Origin: Nilaparvata lugens
Lineage: Eukaryota; Arthropoda; Insecta; Hemiptera; Delphacidae
NCBI RefSeq assembly: GCF_014356525.2
Contig: NC_052507.1
Coordinates: 8,909,066-8,973,065 of the forward strand
Direction: 5' to 3'
DNA length: 64,000 nt
Part shown: positions 31,322 through 43,321 of the stretch, one piece after another
Layout: every line of letters starts with the position of its first letter
How positions within the stretch are numbered: the stretch's first letter is position 1
Position numbers and translations under genes: made by a program
The notes under the pieces: generated by a model
Databases searched by the model: none
Told to the model about the DNA's origin: nothing
What the model saw: only the letters and a program-made list of their open reading frames with translations

Positions 31322-31521
31322 GGATTAGATTAGGTTTTTCATTTATGTTTGTTACAATAGTTACTGGCTTATACACTAACATACATTAAATGACGGTAAT
31401 ACTAATTTTCAACGAATTTTACAAAGTATAAAAATAAATCAATGAGAATAAAGATTGAATGCAATTAGAATAACGATATTATAATTGTGATGTAACTTCA
31501 TAAATTAGCGGTGTTTCAACA
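31322..31521 (-). mobile_element. LINE 3' tail, minus strand, beside the 750-bp direct repeat
   Basis: GGATTAGATTAGGTTTTTCA, TATACACTAACATACATTAAA and TAGCGGTGTTTCAACAA recur at 36711-36930. Read on the minus strand it ends in an AATCTAATC-type tail. A short related tail is at 30712-30760. Confidence 0.5.
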
Positions 31522-32271
31522 AATAATTGTTTCTTCAAATAACCGCTAAGCGGTTCATGTGTGTCCCCAAACCAACTTCTTGTACTACCACCCCTTTGGT
31601 TCCGCAACTTTATGTAAAACCGCTTCAAGACACCCGTTCAGACGACAGGTCTAGGGACGTAAGAGGACGTCGCCGTCAAGCCAAATTCAACCGGTAAAAG
31701 CTCACCGCCAAAAACAAGGTACTGTAACCCCGACGATAAAGCAACGTACAAACCAACGAAAGTGCAGTGTAGTGAAACAAAGGTTCATTCGAGAATGTCA
31801 ATCAAAAGTGGGGATTCAAAATTATTATGAAATGGGTTATATGGGGTACTATCGACGAAACTTGGGTTCAACGCGGCTTTCTTTCTAGAGTAATTTTATG
31901 TTGAAGTTAATTATTTGTTATTTGATGACTGATATTGTTTGGTTTTGGACGTCGTATGCTATCTAAACGGGGATAGTAATGCGCCCCCGAATCAGATGAA
32001 GAATGTCAACAAAGTAACATGAAATTGTTGTTTCTGTTGTTCGATTTTAGTTGCCAACGTTTATGAAACTGTTTGTATTTTCAATTATTTCAAATTGTAG
32101 TGATTTTCTATAGTATAAACCTATTAAATCAGGCATGGCAAGATTAATTGAAGTTTTCTTGACTCTAGCCCGTTCACCTGCATGAATTAGGTATAGACTC
32201 AGGTATTTTCTAGATGTGTCGGCCTATTTCTAAATTCTAAATTTTATTCAAAATTATCTCCTTAGGCACAC
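31522..32271. repeat. 750-bp direct repeat (LTR-like), left copy
   Basis: AATAATTGTTTCTTCAAATA ... TCTCCTTAGGCACAC. It matches 35938-36689 with only a few differences, mostly one-base indels. A TG...CA frame (TGTTTC...GGCACA) can be drawn inside both copies. No primer-binding site follows and no polypurine tract precedes the right copy. Confidence 0.85.
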
Positions 32272-33995
32272 AACTGCGCCGACTCTGCTGTCTAGAGATA
32301 TTTAAATCTCTGGAAGTCAAATTTTCTAAAAAATTAAATTTTTCATAACTTACTCTAATAATACTAGATCAATTTTTCTGAGTCTATACTTAATAATTCA
32401 TTCTGTGAACGTGTTAACTGTCAATATTTTAGGTTTGGAGTTTAATGAATAATTTATTGTTGCTACTCCAATTTTTCTGAAGTTTAAATAATTGTAGATG
32501 AAACAGGAAAGTTATTCAGTTATGTTAAACCATTAAAATGATAATCTTTTGAAGTGCTTAAAGATAAAGTCAGGAAACTTGAGTTGAAAGGATTCTGAAA
32601 CTTCATATAGAAGTTGATCATTGAGAAATTAAAGGTTTAACGTTAGAATAAAAATGAGTAGAAGAAACTAGGATATGTGAGAAACAACTGATTCTAAGTG
32701 CTGAATAAATTTTTTGCCTTCTGTAATTCCGTGAATGATGATAGAAATTATTGTAATGTCAACGTACGTATTCTGGTCTCACGTCTGGTAGTTGAATATC
32801 ATTATAGTAGTAGTGAAAGTGAATATTGAGATTTTTAAGGTCAACCCAAGTAAATTAGGAAAATTCGGAAATTATTATGGGAGAATGTTTGAGGAAAATA
32901 GGAAATTTTTTTTGATAAGTTTAAGTAGATCGAAGGTAATCAGAGAATAAATAGGAAACTGTTTTATTAGTTATTGTTGATAGGTAGTTTTGAAAAGTTG
33001 ATGAGTAGTTTTGGCCTTGAGATGTTTAAACTAAATAATTAGATATTGTAGATTAAAGTTGAAACGATGATCAAATCCTTGGGAATTTGTATGAAAATAA
33101 GTTGATTGAGATGAGGTTGTTAAGTCCCTTTATCAGTAATGCTTATTCTCGAAAAGGTGAATCAGTTTATTATTGGAAATATTTTTTTTTAGGTGTGATT
33201 TTTGCGGTAGGCATGCGTAGTGATAATGTAAAGATCCGTTGTGTTGATGACGTTTCCTGTAGACTGTGGGGAGTCTTCGTAGCGATTGTAAGGAAAACAA
33301 TCAGCGTAATGCAGTTTAGGGAAGCCCAGTCAAAAGGTTCGTTAATGTTTGGTAGGAAAGTCAGCCGCAAAAACACAAGTAATAATTGGTAAAAAAAGGG
33401 GGTATTATTGAGTTTATAGTTGCTTAGAAATTTGGTATGGTAACGAAAATTGAAAGTTTTAGACAATGAATATTTAAAGTGATTAGTTAAGGTATACAAA
33501 TAAAATAACAGAGAAACTTTTTCGAGTACCTAGGTAATGTTAAAATGGTTATCAGTGAAAGTAGAAATAAATATTGGAACATTACTTAACGGGTTAAATT
33601 GAAATAAAATTAACAGTGAAATTCTTCTAGTTGAATTTGAAATGAAAAGAGAAAATCTCTTGAGTTAAGCATGAGTTTAAATTATTCTGTAGTTGAGAGT
33701 TGAAAGGTTGATTAAAAAGTTAATTGGGGATATGAAAGTAGAAAATATGTAGGAAAATTCGTGTCAAAAAGGAAATAGAATTTTTGTTGGGAAAATTAAA
33801 TTGAGGTAATTGACAGTAGTAGGACCCTTTAGAGATAAGTAGTCAAAAAGAATTAATAAATAAAAAAAAATAGGAAAATCTTTAATGAAATGATAAATTT
33901 TTTAATGATGAATAGTAAAATTGCAATCAAGTTTTCCATGTGAATAAGTTGAGATATTTTGAGATCTAGTAGAGTAATTGAAAAGTACTACAGCG
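32272..33995. other. interior of the direct-repeat pair: no recognised coding
   Basis: AT-rich; small ORFs (for example 33087-33392) have no identifiable domain. The palindrome AGAGATATTTAAATCTCT follows the left repeat at about 32296. Confidence 0.4.
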
Positions 33996-34290
33996 CATGA
34001 GAAAGGGAGCAGAGTTGGTAAACACCATAAAATGCCGGAAACTCCAATACCTCGGACATATAATGAGGAACACAGAGAGGTACGGGCTACTCCAAGAGAT
34101 CCTTCAAGGCAAGATAAACAGCAAGAGAAAACCGGGTCGAAGAAGAATATCTTGGTTGGCGAATCTGAGGAAGTGGTTCGGTAAAACATCAGTAGAACTC
34201 TTCCGAATCGCAACCAACAAAATCAAGATAGCCATGCTGATAGCCAACATCCGGAACGGATAGGCACTTAGAGAAGAAGAAGAAGAGTAA
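33990..34290 (+). pseudogene. LINE reverse transcriptase C-terminal fragment with GAA tail
   Basis: The frame 33997-34263 contains RKLQYLGHIMRNTERYGLLQ, KRKPGRRRISWLANLRKW and VELFRIATNKIKIAMLIANI, the signature C-terminus of insect endonuclease-reverse transcriptases. RT and endonuclease domains are missing. The stop at 34261 is followed by a short leader and GAAGAAGAAGAAGAG. This fragment keeps an undisturbed frame, so it is younger than the ones at 4431 and 13199, but it is far too short to act. Confidence 0.8.
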
Positions 34291-35937
34291 TTGAAACTAG
34301 TTGGATATGAAATTTATTGTTGACAAATAATTATGTGAGGCTCCAGTAAGGTTGAAAATGTCAGTGAACTTGAGAATCAGTAATAGTGTATTAGTAGCCT
34401 ATTAATGTGTTAGTATATTGGTAAATTTTCATAATGTTGATAATCCGAAGTCAAGCATTAGCAGTCCTAAGCTAGTTGATCGAGCTGGATTTTCATGCTA
34501 TTAAATCATGCCTTGAGAATTACTCTTCCAGTGTTTAGAGAAAATGTCACGTACTTTGAGTTTGCGATAAATAATAGCCTGGCACTCGATCATAGTTTTG
34601 TTTTGACTAGCGTTCTGTGGTAGAGGTTTCCTACTAGAATATTATAATGAAAAGTGCTTTTTTCTCATGAATGTGGAATGCAAAATCGCGCTTGTGTCAT
34701 ATAGCTCTTGCGTTGATCTAATAATGCAATTTCAATCATTGTTATCTTTGAATCGTAGTCGATGTAGAATAGTATTACCTACTGAATTGCTTTATATTGT
34801 TAAAAATATGTTGCACTCTCAACTCTACAGTAATGATAGTTAGATTTCAATACATTCAGCAGAGTAAAAAAGTTTCATCCTTTACTATTATGATCAAACG
34901 TACTTCATATTTTACAACAGCAGAGTAACATAGAACCAATTAAAACTATGAAGTCTTTTAAATGTTTTCCCTTGTTAGATTTTGCCAAGAAAATAACCAG
35001 GGACTCAATAAAGGGATTGAATTATTCAAGATTATTATACTCGGTCCATCTTTAGTGCCTACTTAAAAAGTGGACACGCCCATATTGTTTTGTCCTGACT
35101 CTTGCCACAGTTTTAAAGACTCTTGCCACAAATCTCAATTAGTTATACATTTTGCTGAATTTCGGAATGATTAAAGAGATTTCTTTTGAAGAGGGCCCGC
35201 TTCAAATTGGATCCTACTATCAATCCAGAAATTCGACTCTCCAAATCATACAGAATGCCTCTATGGTAACATATCCTGATTAGATTTCTTTTTGCGTGTT
35301 TCACACCGGAAGGAAGGGGAGTGTGCCGGGCACTCTCTTTAATTCAGGCCTTTTCCCAAGTTATAATAGTAAATTTAATACGCAATAGACTAGAGCCATT
35401 ATTGTAAGTGAGTTAGCGAAATAATTATTTTCTCTCTCTATTATGAACGGCCATGACTTCGAGTTTCCCATGATAGATATTTAAAAATTGTGGCTCCGAG
35501 TCGTCGAGGAATGTAGATTATGGAATTATCTCTAAAACTTAGCCTTCTTGTCGCGACATAAAATGCGATAAGTTGGAAAACAGCAAGCATTGAAATTATA
35601 ACAAACTACCGATTTTGCAGTTACTATTTGGTCCAAAGGCTGTAGAAGCCACGCGACGATTGGTCAAATTGATTCCATTCGCCCAATAGGAGACCTGTTT
35701 CTAAATACAGTAGTGGGGATTCCCGAGTCGAGAGACCAGATTACGTTCCGGAGGACACTTTGCTAGGAGCACTACGAGAGTAAAGATGTAGTCATTATGT
35801 TTCGCCCTTTTTGGGCAAGTTTATGAGTTTATATCATTTTTAGTTAATGTAGGAGCTAGTTTTATTTTTATTAAAGTTTAAATTTTCTAGTAGTGCCATG
35901 TCCTGAAAAGTTTAATTGTGTTTCTTCATCATGTACG
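34291..35937. other. interior of the direct-repeat pair: no recognised coding
   Basis: Nothing is recognisable. Slightly GC-richer at 35280-35350 and 35630-35800. Confidence 0.4.
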
Positions 35938-36689
35938 AATAATTGTTTCTTCAAATAACCGCTAAGCGGTTCATGTGTGTCCCCAAACCAACTTCTTGTA
36001 CTACCACCCCTTTGGTTCCGCAACTTTATGTAAAACCGCTTCAAGACACCCGTTCAGACGACAGGTCTAGGGACGTAAGAGGACGTCGCCGTCAAGCCAA
36101 ATTCAACCGGTAAAAGCTCACCGCCAAAAACAAGGTACTGTAACCCCGACGATAAAGCAACGTACAAACCAACGAAAGTGCAGTGTAGTGAAACAAAGGT
36201 TCATTCGAGAATGTCAATCAAAAGTGGGGATTCAAAATTATTATGAAATGGGTTATATGGGTTACTATCGACGAAACTTGGGTTCAACGGGCTTTTCTTT
36301 CTAGAGTAATTTTATGTTGAAGTTAATTATTTGTTATTTGATGACTGATATTGTTTGGTTTTGTGACGTATTGCTATCTAAACGGGGATAGTAATGCGCC
36401 CCCGAATCAGATGAAGAATGTCAACAAAGTAACATGAAATTGTTGTTTCTGTTGTTCGATTTTAGTTGCCAACGTTTATTGAAACTGTTTGTATTTTTCA
36501 ATTATTTCAAATTGTAGTGATTTTCTATAGTATAAACCTATTAAATCAGGCATGGCAAGATTAATTGAAGTTTTCTTGACTCTAGCCCCGTTCACCTGCA
36601 TGAATTAGGTATAGACTCAGGTATTTTCTAGATGTGTCGGCCTATTTCTAAATTCTAAATTTTATTCAAAATTATCTCCTTAGGCACAC
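35938..36689. repeat. 750-bp direct repeat (LTR-like), right copy
   Basis: Same sequence and orientation as 31522-32271; differs at GGGTTACTATCG, CAACGGGCTTTTC, TTTTGTGACGTATTGC and CTAGCCCCGTT. Confidence 0.85.
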
Positions 36690-36710
36690 TTCTCATCAAA
36701 ACACGACCGG

Positions 36711-36930
36711 ATTATTAGATTAGCTTAGATAAGATTCCTTCATTTATGTATGTTACAATATTTACTAGCTTATACACTAACTTACATTAAATGACGGTAA
36801 TACTAATTTTTCAACGGATTCTACAAAGTATGAAAATAAATCAATGAGAATAAAGATTGAATGCAATCAGAATAACGATAATATAATATTGTGATAACTT
36901 CATAAATCGGCGGTGTTTCAACAAATAATA
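36711..36930 (-). mobile_element. LINE 3' tail, minus strand, second copy
   Basis: Parallels 31322-31521 (TATACACTAACTTACATTAAA; GGCGGTGTTTCAACAAATAA). It continues past the shared breakpoint into ATTGTCGATTC. Confidence 0.5.
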
Positions 36931-36954
36931 TTGTCGATTCTCTAAGAATACTAT

Positions 36955-37029
36955 CATAGAGAAACATAGCATAAGTACACTATTGTTTCTAATTGTGTTT
37001 ATTTATACTTACACTATTGTTTCTCTATG
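36955..37029. mobile_element. miniature MITE family A derivative (75 bp)
   Basis: CATAGAGAAACATAGC...ACACTATTGTTTCTCTATG: only the outer arms remain. It lies 4 bp from a full copy. Confidence 0.75.
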
Positions 37030-37033
37030 ATAC

Positions 37034-37303
37034 CATAGAGAAACAATAGCATAAGTAGATATCCCATGGTGTGGGGCGTTTATGTCGCAACTTTTACTCT
37101 TATCTCAAGGCGATAGTCCTCGTAGCTCTTTCCCGTGACGCTGTGTGACGCTGGTAGTCTCTCATATTGTGCCGTTCATACTCTCTCACAGAACATTAAA
37201 AATCGACAGTAATCGACAATAATCGGCTTGAGATAACAGTAAAAGTTGCGACATAAACGCCCTATAACAAGGGATATCCACTTACACTATTGTTTCTCTA
37301 TGA
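37034..37303. mobile_element. MITE family A, copy 4
   Basis: CATAGAGAAACAATAGCATA ... TTGTTTCTCTATG with the standard interior. GATAC-like bases sit on both sides. TTGTCGATTCTC recurs outside both ends (36930 and 37320), suggesting local duplication. Confidence 0.85.
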
Positions 37304-37514
37304 TACTATCTATAGAGAATTGTCGATTCTCCATATACAATAATAACTTTCCCATCAACACACGACTGGTTAATGGGAGTGAACAAACCGGTTGAGTCTC
37401 TCAGATATGATAGAATGTACTACCACTATTTTTCCAAAATTCTATCCGCTATTATTGACGTGAGAAACACAAGATATACAAAATTTAACACTAGATTCAA
37501 ATTAGTATTGATAC

Positions 37515-37600
37515 TATTAATGAACTTGTTCCGGTACCCATCTCTTTCTTGGTCTGCCTACATCTCTTTTTCCTGTAGGTCTCTAGTTTTGAAATATTAG
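37515..37600 (-). pseudogene. LINE RT C-terminal scrap
   Basis: The minus reading gives GKRDVGRPRKRWVPEQV before a stop, matching the end of the 4431-4745 fragment, with an in-frame stop just upstream. Very short. Confidence 0.6.
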
Positions 37601-37649
37601 GTTTATAGTTTTAAATACTATTATTGTTCAATTTATTATTATTTATTCG

Positions 37650-38395
37650 CCCTATTACCATAGGTAAGGAAAGTATTGCTTTCCAAAAAAAATTTAAGGT
37701 ACCCTAATTTCATGTTTTCTATACGTTTCAAGGTCCCCTGAGTCCAAAAACATGATTTTTGGGTGTTGGTCTGTGTGTGTGTGGGTGTGGGTGTGTCTGT
37801 GAACACGATAACTCCATTCCTAATTAACCGATAAACTTGAAATTTTAAACTTAAGGTACTTATACCATGAGGATACGACAATAAGAAATTCAATGAAATT
37901 CAATTCAAAACGGCGGAAAAAATGGCAGATAATGGCTAAAAAAACATGTTTTTCACGGTTTTCTCAAAAACAGCTCCAACAATTTTCTTTAAATTTATAC
38001 CCTAGGTAGCTATTTATAAGCCCTATCAACTGACATGGGTCTCATTTCTGAGAAAATTGCTGGAGCTCCGTAATATTCTTGAGAAGAATGAATTTTGTTA
38101 ACTTTCTTTTACGATTTTCTCAAAAATGACTTGATCGATTTTTTCAAATTCATACCCTGTATAGTTATTTTTTTGTAAGGAATGTTCTTTATTTGAATTG
38201 ATTGTAATGCATTGCATTTGTATTGTATAGTTGAAATGTTTGAACTTTGTGGAAATAAATTTCAATTTTGAATTCAAAAAACTGAAAAAAAATTATCATT
38301 TTTATCAATTTCTTAACCCCGCCATAAATTCTCGTCTAATTTTAAAAAGTTTTTACGATATTCTCTACATGATAAGGAAAGTAGGGCAAGTAAGA
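37650..38395 (+). repeat. family D repeat, copy 2, with an inserted LINE tail
   Basis: CCATAGGTAAGGAAAGTATT, the GTCCCCTGAGTCC block and CACGGTTTTCTCAAAAACAG match 15499 onward. At about 38172-38280 a retroposon tail (TGTGGAAATAAATTTCAATT, then ATTCAAAA) interrupts it. The end GATAAGGAAAGTAGGGCAAG complements the start. Confidence 0.7.
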
Positions 38396-38544
38396 AAATA
38401 ACAAGTAACAAAATCAAGTTAAAGTAAAACAAGATGAATATCAAACCACAAGATACAGGCACGACTGTTGTCTTATGGGAGTTTAGGAGTTTGATTTTGG
38501 AGTTCCTGATTTCCCCAATGTAGAACGTGCAATAAAAGTACACA

Positions 38545-38940
38545 ATATTATACCTATATATCCACTTACAACGTGCCTTGAAAGTATTCAATATATACCT
38601 ATATATATATTCACCTCTAACACAGCAAGAATTTGAAATGAAAGTACGTTATCCATACCTATATATTTACTCACAGTATAGCAAGAATCTGAGATAGAAT
38701 ACTGAGAAAAAATGCATATCTATCTCGTATATATTCATTCATAGTATAGCTGGAATTTGAGATAAAAGTACATGATCCATACCTATATATTCACTCACTA
38801 TATAACAAGAGTCTGAGATAGAGTATACTGAGATAGAAGGCATTTATGTATATATTCATTCAAAATATAGCTGGAATTTAGGATAATCCTGATTTATAGA
38901 TATACTCATGGTATAGCAAGAATTTGAGATAATACTGATG
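38545..38940. repeat. ~60-bp minisatellite, about 7 degenerate units
   Basis: Units carry ATACCTATATATTCACTCAC, TATAGCAAGAATYTGAGATA and AAAGTACRT; they start near 38551, 38596, 38656, 38717, 38780, 38845 and 38897. Spacing is 45-65 bp. Confidence 0.75.
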
Positions 38941-39489
38941 TAGTCAAGTTCCTTAGGGTGGTGTTCTGGTGGGGGGGTGGTGGTGGAAAGGGGCGGTAGA
39001 GGGAGGATTGGGAGAATATCAGTAAATATTTGATAGCTTCAGTAGCTCTTACTTTCAGACCTTCTAGTTTTGCCAACACGTAAGTGAAGTCAGAGTTGAT
39101 TTTGCTGTTTTGTTGCTGATGAGAACGAGCTTGTGATGTGGGATGAGTTGGTGTTATATGGGTTATCATGATTTTGTGGGAGGTTCGAGGTTATTCATGT
39201 TGTTCTTGATGAAGAAAAAATGTATAGGATAATGTTTGTAGAGTTGAAACTATGCAACAATTATTTTGTTCCTCAATCATTGACCGAATTCTATATACTG
39301 AGATTTGGAATATTGTGTCGATTGAGATTCATGAATGCAAAATGTGTTTTGTTCAATTATAATTGTTATATTTAACAGAATGTAACTAGGGACACTTGAA
39401 GGTCTTTCCATTCATACAAAACTGAAACACTAAGGCAGTTCTAAGATCGCAAGCAATTTATTGCAGTGAAACTCTTTTCAATATTGAAG
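38941..39489. other. no recognised feature
   Basis: Non-coding; the proline- and histidine-containing antisense ORF at 38906-39169 shows no domain. Confidence 0.35.
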
Positions 39490-39990
39490 GAAATGGAATT
39501 AAAGAAACTATAATAAGAGTTGAAAGACGGATTCTTAGAGCCTGCATGAACAAAAAAAATTGTATTAGACAACCAGTTCAGACTCCTTCCAAGAGAACAG
39601 ATTCATAAATAAATATAACCAATAACTGACGCAATGCGCAAAAAGAGAATTTCTTTCTTTGGACATACCTGTATTCTTGGAACCACGGCGAATTGATTGT
39701 TAAGAAGACTTATTGGAAAATTCATGAGTGCGAAAACAGACAGAACACAACTTCTTGGCTTGTGGAAATAGAAGAAGACATATCGGAACTAAATTTAGCC
39801 ATTGCCATTACTGGCAGGAAAAGGATCTTATCAATAAAAACAATTAAAAGAAGGCAACAGGTTTGCTCAGATGAATTGAGAAAAGGAAGATCTGACAGAA
39901 TGAAAAGGTACTGAGAAGGAAGGAAGAGAATCAAAGCGAATAAACAGAGAAAGAGGACTAACCAGAGACTACAGTGATCCTATGTGGTCA
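39490..39990 (+). pseudogene. decayed LINE reverse transcriptase C-terminal fragment
   Basis: VERRILRACMNKK near 39518, then MRKKRISFFGHT near 39632, then WLVEIEEDISEL and CSDELRKGRSDRMKRY (39750-39912) in different frames. The RR..FFGH and W..E..ED, then RSERMKRYW pattern is that of Jockey/I-type RT C-termini. Multiple frameshifts and stops. Confidence 0.65.
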
Positions 39991-41590
39991 TGAAAAAATT
40001 TTAGGTTATTTATTTTCTATATTTAAATTATTATGCAAGCTATGATTTCGAATGAAGATAAAGGCTTTCACTTTTCAAAAGCTGAAATGTATGATTTATC
40101 TATCCATTGACTTGTAGAAAGTTTCAGTTTCAAATAGAACAGCTCAATTTAATCTTTATAGTTGTATACAGCAAGTAAGTTTGAACTGAGCTGTAGTATT
40201 TGACATCGTACGTCTCCTGACATACTGACATAACTTTCGTTTACATTCGTTCATTAATTAATGTTACTGATGTAACTAATGTAAATTATCTAATATTTAC
40301 TTTTGTTCTATTGGGCTGAAATACGGAAGCTTCGCCTACTGTGGGCGTGTCTTGTCTCGGCCAATGGCAGACTTCAACTTTGATAGGTCAACCAATTATA
40401 CAGCCTCAAGAGAAATATTTCTATCCAGCTCAATATTTTGATATTTCCAGTTCACTTACAATTAATTTGTGATGTAGCTCGTACTATACATTATGTTTCC
40501 TTTTGTAGCCTGATATCTTCATCTCACAATTTGTATCAAACATCTCGCATCCAAATCTACATTTGTATCAAGATTTTACATCGTATCAATTTGTATCTAT
40601 CTATGAATCAGCCACCAGTTTTTAATCACCTCCCATCAATAACTAATTAATAACTTTAACCACTATTGGTACTCTGTTTGCCATTTATACTTAGTGCAGT
40701 ACATTGGTGGTATCACCTTCCCCTTTTCCAACCAGAATAGCCTAATTCTCCCAGATAATAACCTAATAACCAGAGTTGCAATATTCTCAAGTAAGACTAA
40801 TTCTTAGCTGTCAACATCACCTTGCAAATAACATCGACTCTTCATATTCAACTCATGCTGACAATTCCAAATGAATCTCATCATAATCCGCTCTTATGAG
40901 CTGGGCGACAAAAGCTAATTTTCTCATTGGTTGTTGCCATTAGCGTTATTAGCAGAATGCAACTAGTCATCATAGTGACAAGATTCACTCCAAACAGTCA
41001 GTATTTGATATATGAATGACATCGATGCTTCCCATTCAGAAGTTTGGACTGAATCTCTTCACTATAATCCCTCTGAGGTGCACCGGTTGCAATCAATTAG
41101 TGTCCGTTTTAATTGCAATAATTCCGTGCAACTTGTTACAGACTATCCGAACTATCCACTTCAATTTTCTGTTAGCATCACGAACAAGTTGCATCAATGC
41201 TTCAATACTGATGTGTAATATGTGAAATTTGTTGCATAATTAGCTGCTATACTGTATTTTATTGTAAATTCGCATATAAACCAGAATATATTGTAACTTA
41301 CTTGAATAAATAATTCTAAATTCTTGAAATTATGCTCTGTACAAAATAACTTGTGACTTGGATGGATATACGGTGCAGAAAAATGGAGGGAGATCAGCCA
41401 ATTAGGCTAGCTTCACACGCATTCGGTTTCATTCGGTTCGGTTCGTTGTCGGTTAGAATCGGTTCGTTGCCGAAAACGAATGAGGCTTTCATACATAAGT
41501 ATAAGGTTCTAATTAGGTATTTTCTTCTCAAACACAGCTGTGTTTGGATTTTCACAATTATTCATGCTGGTAATAAAATTAATATAGAAG
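39991..41590. other. intergenic with fragments of dispersed repeats
   Basis: 40345-40410 (TGTCTTGTCTCGGCCAATGG) resembles 45735-45800. 41250-41325 (CTTGAATAAATAATTCTAAA) resembles a LINE 3' end. Repeated CGGTTCG motifs lie at 41425-41470. No gene. Confidence 0.4.
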
Positions 41591-41591
41591 C

Positions 41592-41713
41592 TGGGCCCTG
41601 TTTCATGAAACTTATAAGTCAGGAGAATCACCATTCCAATTACATGCTCAATATAGCCGATGAAATCGGCTGTTCCTGTATTACAGGACTTCTAAGTTTT
41701 TATGAAACAGGAC
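41592..41713. mobile_element. ~120-bp MITE with CCCTGTTTCATGAAA TIR
   Basis: CCTGTTTCATGAAACTTATAAG and CTAAGTTTTTATGAAACAGG are inverted. A second inner pair AATCGGCTGTTCCTG / CAGG is present. Non-coding. Confidence 0.65.
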
Positions 41714-42144
41714 AAGGTGTTCAAATAGTAAAATGTGTGATTTCTTAAACTACAAAATTTTCAATTGAATTAAAAATTGTGTACTATTTGAATAGTTTAT
41801 TTCTGATTATATTAATTTTGGACGTTCAGAGTGATTTTTTTTTTTGAGTTGAAAATTTGTGTCGATCGTGACACATGGTAAATAACGTTCATCTAGTCTC
41901 TCCATTAATAAAATCATGTGATTTTCATGAAAAATTTTCAGTCAAAATATTTAGAAATATAAAAGTTCTAATCCAGATTATTCACAAACCAAATAAAATA
42001 ACAGAATAACACTCACTAATCACTTAAAAATGTAAAATAATGATTAACTTTGAATATTATGACATACTCCAATTTATTTAGAGTGATAAACCATGTCATG
42101 TCAACAAATCAGATTATTTTGATAAAATTTCTAGATAATATTTC
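41714..42144. other. no recognised feature
   Basis: AT-rich non-coding. Confidence 0.35.
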
Positions 42145-42693
42145 TCGCCAGATACGGTAAATTGATTGAATGATTACACAGCTGATCTCCCACACAGGTA
42201 CACGCATCTTCTCTTATCGACAGACGACGAAATTATCATCTATTCTTCCAACGATGAATTATCCTTCTTATGTCCTTCAGCGAGTTTTCTCAGGGATGAG
42301 ACCTAGTGCAATCGAATTTTAATATCATAAAACTACTATGTTCCATATTTCGTGTAAATCGTTAAGCTGCGTACACATATTCGCGCTTCCAACCCGCACC
42401 GAGCACGCTCCTCCCTCGTACCGCCCTCGTACCGCCCACGTACCACCATCGAACCACAGTCGCCACGCCCACGCTCCCATCATGAACGTTACGGAAGATG
42501 TTAGATCTTTTTGCGTTCCCCGGTCGAACCACTCTTGCTCCCCGGTCAATCATCAATCGCTCTGCTGGAGTGACGTTCGGTTGCGGAGCAGAGCGAGAGT
42601 CTGTACGCACCTTTAGAACCGTTTTCGAGATCCGTTGAACATAAATAACCAGATATACAAATATACAGAAATTGCTCGCTTAATACAATAGGA
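42145..42693. repeat. family E repeat, copy 4, hosting a Harbinger-like MITE
   Basis: ACACAGCTGATCTCCCACAC, GATGAGACCTAGTGCAATCG, then (after the insertion) CCGTTTTCGAGATCCGTTGA and TTGCTCGCTTAATACAATAGG. Same order as 17345-17085 inverted and 30140-30290. Confidence 0.75.
42365..42612. mobile_element. PIF/Harbinger-like MITE, 248 bp, TTA target duplication
   Basis: Ends AGCTGCGTACACA and TGTACGCACCT are inverted. TTA flanks at 42362-42364 and 42613-42615. Family E elsewhere reads AATCGTTAGAGCCGTTTTC, so the target is exactly TTA. The interior is unusually GC-rich. It produces three overlapping antisense ORFs that I do not call as genes. Confidence 0.85.
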
Positions 42694-42945
42694 TTGCGAC
42701 AGTGAGTAATTCAATAAGTAAGAAGAAGAAAAAGAGGAGAAGAAAATAAGATAAATTAAATGTTAAGGAGCAGAATGACCGATAAATTCGATAATCAGCT
42801 GTGCCTAGTGGAATGTTGTGTGTATATTTTTGGCTTCAAAATTTTCTGAAATAACTTAATAATTTATTCAAAGTGCGGTGATATTAAGTGCAATATTCGA
42901 CTATAATTTGGTATTTTAATCATTCTAAATTCAAAAATTTTAGCT
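42694..42945. other. no recognised feature
   Basis: AT-rich non-coding spacer. Confidence 0.3.
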
Positions 42946-42949
42946 CATA

Positions 42950-43116
42950 TATATTTTTGGACAGGATTTTCAACTTTAACTTCCCTCAGTTAGAACATAA
43001 CCTATTATTTCGGATATTTTATTATTTATCAAAATTTGGGAACAGAATAGTTTTGGGCTATGCCTATTGTTCTATCCCGATCATATTCATATGATTTGTA
43101 ATTGTGTCAAAAAATA

Positions 43117-43149
<33 letters not shown>

Positions 43150-43150
43150 C
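42950..43150 (+). mobile_element. LINE 3' UTR (family K), copy 4, with (ATA)n tail
   Basis: TTTTTGGACAGGATTTTCAA, ACATAACCTATTATTTCGG and GTTTTGGGCTATGCCTATTG, ending in 35 bp of ATA repeats. Confidence 0.65.
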
Positions 43151-43321
43151 TATACTTGAGTAGCCTACATGATGTTATTCTATGGAGCAAGATCAATTTC
43201 AAACACTATCACCAATCCTCATCAATAATAACCTAGATGCTCCATATTCATTCACTCCTGACAGTTTAAAGTAATTTTACTAGAGCCTGGAGAGAGAAAG
43301 TCATCACTTTTTATCGTGTAA

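Noticed and set aside
33087..33499. ORFs on both strands between the 750-bp repeats as retroviral genes
   Set aside because: No Gag, protease, RT or integrase motif can be found.
42325..42616. Three overlapping ORFs in the GC-rich insert
   Set aside because: They coincide with the Harbinger-like MITE and its high GC, which lowers stop-codon frequency.
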